In this document: piece after piece, positions 8,101 through 10,589 of the stretch
Layout: every line of letters starts with the position of its first letter
Position numbering within the stretch: position 1 is the first letter of the stretch
Assembly: GCA_025355595.1 (NCBI GenBank)
Contig: JANXZI010000506.1
Location: 1 to 10,589 of the forward strand
DNA: 10,589 nt
Direction of reading: 5' to 3'
Source of the DNA: Spartobacteria bacterium
GTDB lineage: Bacteria > Verrucomicrobiota > Verrucomicrobiia > Chthoniobacterales > Chthoniobacteraceae
Notes under the pieces: model-generated
What the model was told of the DNA's origin: nothing
The model's input: the letters and a program-made list of their open reading frames with translations, nothing else
Database searches by the model: none
Position numbers and translations under genes: made by a program

Positions 8101-8383
8101 ACAGCGGATGATCGCCGAGGGTGGCTCGACGCCGGAGCAGCGCATCGCGTGGGCCTTCCGCCTCGCGACATGCCGCGCGCCGCGTCCGGACGAGGTGAAA
8201 GTGCTCGCCGACGGACTCGCGAAGCGCACCGCGCGCCTGCAGCAGTCGCCGGATGAGGCGGCAAAGATTCTTGCGGTCGGCGCGGCGAAGGCGGATGCGA
8301 AATTTAGTGCGGTGGAACTTGCCGCATACACGGGCACTGCGAATGTCCTGCTCAATCTTGATGAGGTCGTGACGCGTGAGTAG
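5177..8383 (+). CDS. PSD1-type protein: PSCyt1 haem, DUF1549 and DUF1553 domains, exported
   Basis: With the GTG start at 5177 the protein has 1068 residues and a usable signal peptide (residues 1-20, ending SHAA before EKV). The frame stays open upstream to ATGs at 4955 and 4868, but those starts would translate palindrome copy A and bury the signal peptide about 75 or more residues inside, so I reject them. The domains in order are: planctomycete cytochrome c domain, about 30-118, with haem motif CFKCH at 37-41; a linker containing a repeat-encoded stretch at 138-162; DUF1549, about 163-374, with a second CxxCH-like motif CCRCHDHKYDP at 343-347; a middle region, about 375-750, with helices and a beta-rich, laminin-G-like part including GWAIDG; and DUF1553, about 754-1035. 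The family is abundant in PVC bacteria and is suspected of a role in degrading complex polysaccharides; its reaction is unknown. It often sits beside a DUF1501 gene, but here the neighbours are propeller-haem genes. The start site is the main uncertainty. Confidence 0.9.
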   Translation: MRLFSSAAIGLALVFSSHAAEKVSFNRDIRPILSDICFKCHGPDVSKIKGGLRLDNKESAMKGGDSGPAIVPGKPEESEVYKRLITHDADDLMPPKKSGKTLTTAQIDSFRRWIAEGAEYQGHWSFIKPERPAVPGKSAQFSVPSPQSQQSGLSTGHWALSTNPIDAFVLTRLEKEGLTPQPEAAKETLIRRVTLDLTGIPPTPAEVDAFLADKAPNAYEKVVDRMLASPRYGEHMAARWLDMARYADSNGFQSDTQRHMWHWRDWVIGAFNQNKPFDQFTIEQLAGDLLPDAKRDQIVATGFNRNHRLNGEGGRIVEEWFAETVIDRVETTGLTWMALTFNCCRCHDHKYDPISQKEFYQLFAFFNSNNENGVLDEFGGAAGSRKGGNSRPVLLLPTPEQEAKIAKLDAAVKDSAQHIAAAAKELPALQTAWEKNFLREVGGGASPWTPLDTLEVRSIGGATLTKQPDGSWLASGKNPANDTYEIEAKIAPGQFSGILLEVLPDPSLPSKSLGRASNGNFVLSTVEVEIHVPGGNAPLGVEFTRVESSYDQKGYEAALIVKDQPKPVKGKRAPKGPKNKSGWAIDGNDPAMRVPRKALFVCNPLTVPQGATLTVRLIHGSAFGDHNIGRFRVSATSLPPAMVKLEGGKIPDIVLAALKADPAKRTPQQKTELAKFHRENTNNPAKNAETALAAAKKAREDAGMDVATTMVMQELPQPKEAHILKRGEYDKPGDAAPRALPAVLPPLPADAPNNRLGFAKWLVNGEHPLTARVWVNREWERFFGTGLVKTSENLGSQSEWPSHPELLDWLATEFVRLKWDMKAVQKLIVMSATYRQSSRVTPELIAKDPENRMLARGPRFRLSAEALRDQALAISGLLVEKIGGPSVKPYMPASVWDETSVYGDMRNYKEDTGEDLYRRTLYTIWKRTAAPPTMAMFDSPSREICTVKRSRTNTPLQALALLNEKTYIEAARILAQRMIAEGGSTPEQRIAWAFRLATCRAPRPDEVKVLADGLAKRTARLQQSPDEAAKILAVGAAKADAKFSAVELAAYTGTANVLLNLDEVVTRE
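5588..5662. repeat. Palindromic repeat within the PSD1 coding sequence
   Basis: Arms 5588-5611 and 5639-5662 are reverse complements at 22 of 24 positions, starting AGTGCTCAGTTCTCAGTGCC, with a 27-base spacer. The tandem CAGTGC/GGGCACT motifs differ in composition from the surrounding CG-rich codons. The insert lies in-frame and encodes residues 138-162 (ending STGHWALST), exactly between the haem domain ending HWSFIKPERPAVPG and the DUF1549 start NPIDAFVL. Family members usually have only a few residues there. Similar CAGTGC-rich palindromes recur in bacterial genomes and give peptides like AQCPVPSAQ on the other strand (from memory). Confidence 0.85.
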
Positions 8384-8401
8384 CGGAGGCCGGATGAATC
8401 G

Positions 8402-8549
8402 GGGTAGCGCGGGCGTCCCGCCTGCCGTCCGACGCGCCCCGCGTCGGACAACGGACAACGTTGAACGCGTGTTCCGAAAAGATCGCCGGTGGTCCACGCA
8501 TGTGCCACGCGGGACGCGCGGCACGGCAGGCGGGACGCCCACCCTACCC
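8402..8549. repeat. Palindromic element, copy B, same family as copy A, opposite orientation
   Basis: Arms 8402-8428 and 8523-8549 are reverse complements except near the outer end, where GCGCT is matched by ACCCT. Inside are two hairpins: 8427-8436 with 8440-8449 (10 bases, perfect, 3-base loop) and 8503-8511 with 8515-8523 (one mismatch, GGA loop). The reverse complement of the centre aligns with the centre of copy A: both begin CACATGCG and share a C-GG-GATC pattern, then CGGAA shifted by one base. This shows copies A and B are inverted relative to each other around the PSD1 gene. It starts 19 bases after that gene's stop and could also act as a 3'-end RNA structure. No U-tract follows. 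Confidence 0.88.
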
Positions 8550-8600
8550 GGACACCTCCGTCTTGCATTCGCCGGCAAATTTTTCCTGAATAACCAACTC

Positions 8601-10589
8601 ATGATCCTCACACGCACTCTTTCGCTCCCGTCGCTCGCGCTTGCTGCCGCACTCGCTGCGACACCCGCTTTTTCCGCACCGGATGCGAAGCCCGCACCTG
8701 CACCCGCGGGTACACTCGCTCCCGCTCCGATTTTGCCTGCGGGGCAGGCGACTCCGTTGGCGAAGCAGGTGCCGATGCTTTCGCCGGAGGAGGAGCTGAA
8801 AACGATCCAGCTTCCCGATGGCTACCGGCTCGAACTCGTGCTGAGCGAGCCGGACATCAAGGAGCCGATGGCGATCGCGTTCGATGGGAATGGGCGGATG
8901 TATGTCGTCGAGATGCGGACGTACATGCAGGACATTGACGGCACGGGCGAACTTGATCCGAAGAGCCGCGTGTCGCGCCACGAGAGCACGAAGGGCGATG
9001 GGAAATTCGACAAGCACACCGTTTTCGCCGACGGCCTCGTCGTGCCGCGCATGGTGCTGCCGCTGCAGGATTCCGTGCTCATCGGCGAGACGAACACGAA
9101 TGACGTGAACGAATTTCGCGACAAGAACGGGGACGGGGTGTCGGATGAAAAGAAGCTATTCTTCGAGGGCGGGCCGCGCGGCGGGAACATGGAGCATCAG
9201 CCGAGCGGGCTCGTGTGGGCGATGGATAATTGGATCTACACGACCTACAACGCGTACCGTCTGCGCTGGAATCCGAAGGGGGCGACTTTGAAAGAACCGA
9301 CGGCGCCGAATGGCGGGCAGTGGGGACTTTGCCAGGATGATTTTGGGAAGCCGTGGTTTTCAAATGCGGGCGGCGAGAAGGGCGTGTGGAATTTTCAGAC
9401 GCACGTCGCGTATGGCGCGATCAATGTGCCGAGCCAGTGGGAGGAATCATGGATGACGGTGTGGCCGCTGGTGGGCGTGTTCGACGTGCAGGGCGGGAAG
9501 GGGCGGCATCGCGACGACGGGACGGTGAATCATTTCACAGCGTCGTGCGGGCAGGAAATTTTCCGTGGCGATCGCCTGCCGGCGGAAATGCACGGCAATG
9601 TGTTTTTGCCGGAGCCCGTTGGGCGGCTGATCCGGCGAGGTATCGTCGAGATGAAGGACGGCATCACGACGCTGAAAAATCCGTATCCGCAGTCGGAGTT
9701 CATCCGCAGCACGGATTTGAATTTTCGACCGGTGAACATGACGACGGGGCCGGATGGCTGCCTCTACATCGTGGACGCGTATCGCGGGATCATCCAGGAA
9801 GGGAATTGGGTGAAGGCTGGTTCGTATCTGCGGCCGCAGGTGGAGCGGAACGGACTGCAGAACAACACGAATCACGGGCGCGTGTGGCGGCTGGTGCACA
9901 AGGATTTCACGCCGGGGCCGCAGCCGAAAATGCTCGATGAAAAATCCGCGCAGCTCGTGGCGCACCTTGAACATCCGAATGGTTTCTGGCGCGACACTGC
10001 GCAGAAGCTACTCGTCGTGCGGCAGGACATGTCGGTCGTCCCCGCACTGCAAACGATGGCGCGCACGAGCAAGAACCCACTCGCGCGGGTGCACGCGATG
10101 TGGACGCTGGAAGGGCTCGGCGCGCTCGACGCATCGCTCGCCCGCGAGAAGCTGAAAGACGAAAATCCGCGGGTGCGCGAGAATGCGATCCGCGCGACGG
10201 AGTCGCTCATCAAGGCTGGCGACAAGACGCTCGCGGCGGATATTTCCGCGCTGGCGACCGATGCGGATCCGAACGTCGTCCTCCAAGTGATCGGCACGGC
10301 GAAGTCGCAGAATTTTCCCGATTGGGAAAAGCTCGCGCAGCTCACGATTGCGGCGAACAAATCGGCGGGCGTGCAGGAGATCGGCAAGGCGCTGATCGCA
10401 TCTTCGAAGCCGATGGACACGCAGATCTACAGCAAGGAGCAGATCGTCGTGCTGAAAAAGGGGGAGGCGATTTTCAAGGAGCTGTGCTTCGCGTGCCACG
10501 GGTTCGACGGGAAGGGCATGCCGATGCAGGGCCAGGCGGCGGGCGTGACGATGGCGCCGCCGTTTGTGGGATCCAAGACGGTGAGCGGC
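8601..10589 (+). CDS. PVC-type haem-binding CxxCH protein with beta-propeller (3' end outside window)
   Basis: The frame is open for 663 codons from the ATG at 8601 to the last base, so the C-terminus is missing. Residues 1-26 form a signal peptide (likely cleavage after FSA), followed by an Ala/Pro-rich linker to about 55. A propeller runs from IQLPDGYRLELVLSEPDIKEP near 69 to GRVWRLVHKDF near 430; it has a calcium-loop-like DKNGDGVSDE at 174-183 and PSGLVWAMDNWIYTTYNAYR, typical of the large PVC propeller-haem family (DUF7133-like). HEAT-like helices follow (about 445-600; NPLARVHAMWTLEGLGALD). A c-type cytochrome domain begins near 617 with CFACHGFDGKG, the haem motif being Cys629 to His633. 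MAPPF near the window end may supply the axial Met. It resembles the 1190-4378 protein in plan but lacks the N-terminal sugar-binding-like domain and has a different haem domain. The role is probably periplasmic substrate oxidation with electron transfer to haem; the substrate is unknown. No Shine-Dalgarno sequence is visible. Confidence 0.92.
   Translation, partial: MILTRTLSLPSLALAAALAATPAFSAPDAKPAPAPAGTLAPAPILPAGQATPLAKQVPMLSPEEELKTIQLPDGYRLELVLSEPDIKEPMAIAFDGNGRMYVVEMRTYMQDIDGTGELDPKSRVSRHESTKGDGKFDKHTVFADGLVVPRMVLPLQDSVLIGETNTNDVNEFRDKNGDGVSDEKKLFFEGGPRGGNMEHQPSGLVWAMDNWIYTTYNAYRLRWNPKGATLKEPTAPNGGQWGLCQDDFGKPWFSNAGGEKGVWNFQTHVAYGAINVPSQWEESWMTVWPLVGVFDVQGGKGRHRDDGTVNHFTASCGQEIFRGDRLPAEMHGNVFLPEPVGRLIRRGIVEMKDGITTLKNPYPQSEFIRSTDLNFRPVNMTTGPDGCLYIVDAYRGIIQEGNWVKAGSYLRPQVERNGLQNNTNHGRVWRLVHKDFTPGPQPKMLDEKSAQLVAHLEHPNGFWRDTAQKLLVVRQDMSVVPALQTMARTSKNPLARVHAMWTLEGLGALDASLAREKLKDENPRVRENAIRATESLIKAGDKTLAADISALATDADPNVVLQVIGTAKSQNFPDWEKLAQLTIAANKSAGVQEIGKALIASSKPMDTQIYSKEQIVVLKKGEAIFKELCFACHGFDGKGMPMQGQAAGVTMAPPFVGSKTVSG

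Noticed and set aside
8563..8593. Possible promoter before the last gene (TTGCAT with an AT-rich stretch near 8587)
   Set aside because: The -10 match is poor and the AT-rich stretch could simply be leader sequence.
8384..8600. Copy B as a rho-independent terminator
   Set aside because: The stem is much longer than a typical terminator, the apex is an 80-plus-base region with further hairpins, and no U-tract follows; an effect on 3' ends remains possible.
6344..8617. Long antisense open frame opposite the PSD1 gene
   Set aside because: It shows the same shadow effect, and it runs through palindrome copy B, which adds the typical repeat-derived peptide (GGTPALP) at its N-terminal part.
1..10589. 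CRISPR array or integron
   Set aside because: No regularly spaced direct repeats, cas genes or integrase are present; the repeats seen are palindromic, few and irregularly spaced.

Overview
The window is about 10.6 kb of GC-rich DNA (clearly above 60% GC by eye) with every convincing gene on the + strand. The gene families point to the Planctomycetota-Verrucomicrobiota (PVC) group: two proteins join a sugar-dehydrogenase-like beta-propeller to a c-type haem motif, one is a PSCyt1-DUF1549-DUF1553 ('PSD1') protein, and one ends in an azurin-like copper domain. The abundant GC-rich palindromic repeats and the exact form of the haem domain (the 'Pirellula/Verrucomicrobium type') fit a soil or freshwater Verrucomicrobiota member best, perhaps Chthoniobacter-like. 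That placement is inference; no rRNA or other marker gene is present.

Layout. 2-820 is the 3' end of a protein with helical repeats and a C-terminal type 1 copper site. 821-1189 is a 369-base gap holding a large imperfect palindrome. 1190-4378 encodes a complete 1062-residue exported haem protein (sugar-binding-like domain, propeller, helical repeats, CxxCH domain). 4423-4958 holds a small unrelated pair, DUF2442 and DUF4160, overlapping by 8 bases; the DUF4160 gene is broken by one extra C in a run of eight. A 167-base palindromic element with perfect 33-base arms follows (4998-5164). Next is the PSD1 gene (5177-8383), which carries a third kind of palindrome inside its coding sequence (5588-5662). 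A second copy of the 167-base family lies just after it in the opposite orientation (8402-8549). The last gene (8601 to the window end) is a second propeller-haem protein cut off just after its CxxCH motif.

How the genes may work together. The three genes with visible N-termini in the haem group have signal peptides, and the copper domain of the first is of an exported type, so all four probably act in the periplasm or at the cell surface. A reasonable inference is an extracytoplasmic oxidation system: propeller domains that may oxidise or bind sugars, with electrons passed to fused c-type haems and to a copper protein. No substrate can be read from the sequence. The DUF2442-DUF4160 pair looks like an inserted accessory module.

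Most unusual here is the density of palindromes: four copies from three families in under 8 kb, one lying in-frame within a gene, one abutting a signal-peptide start, and two of one family flanking a single gene in opposite orientation. No CRISPR array, tRNA, rRNA, transposase or convincing rho-independent terminator was seen.
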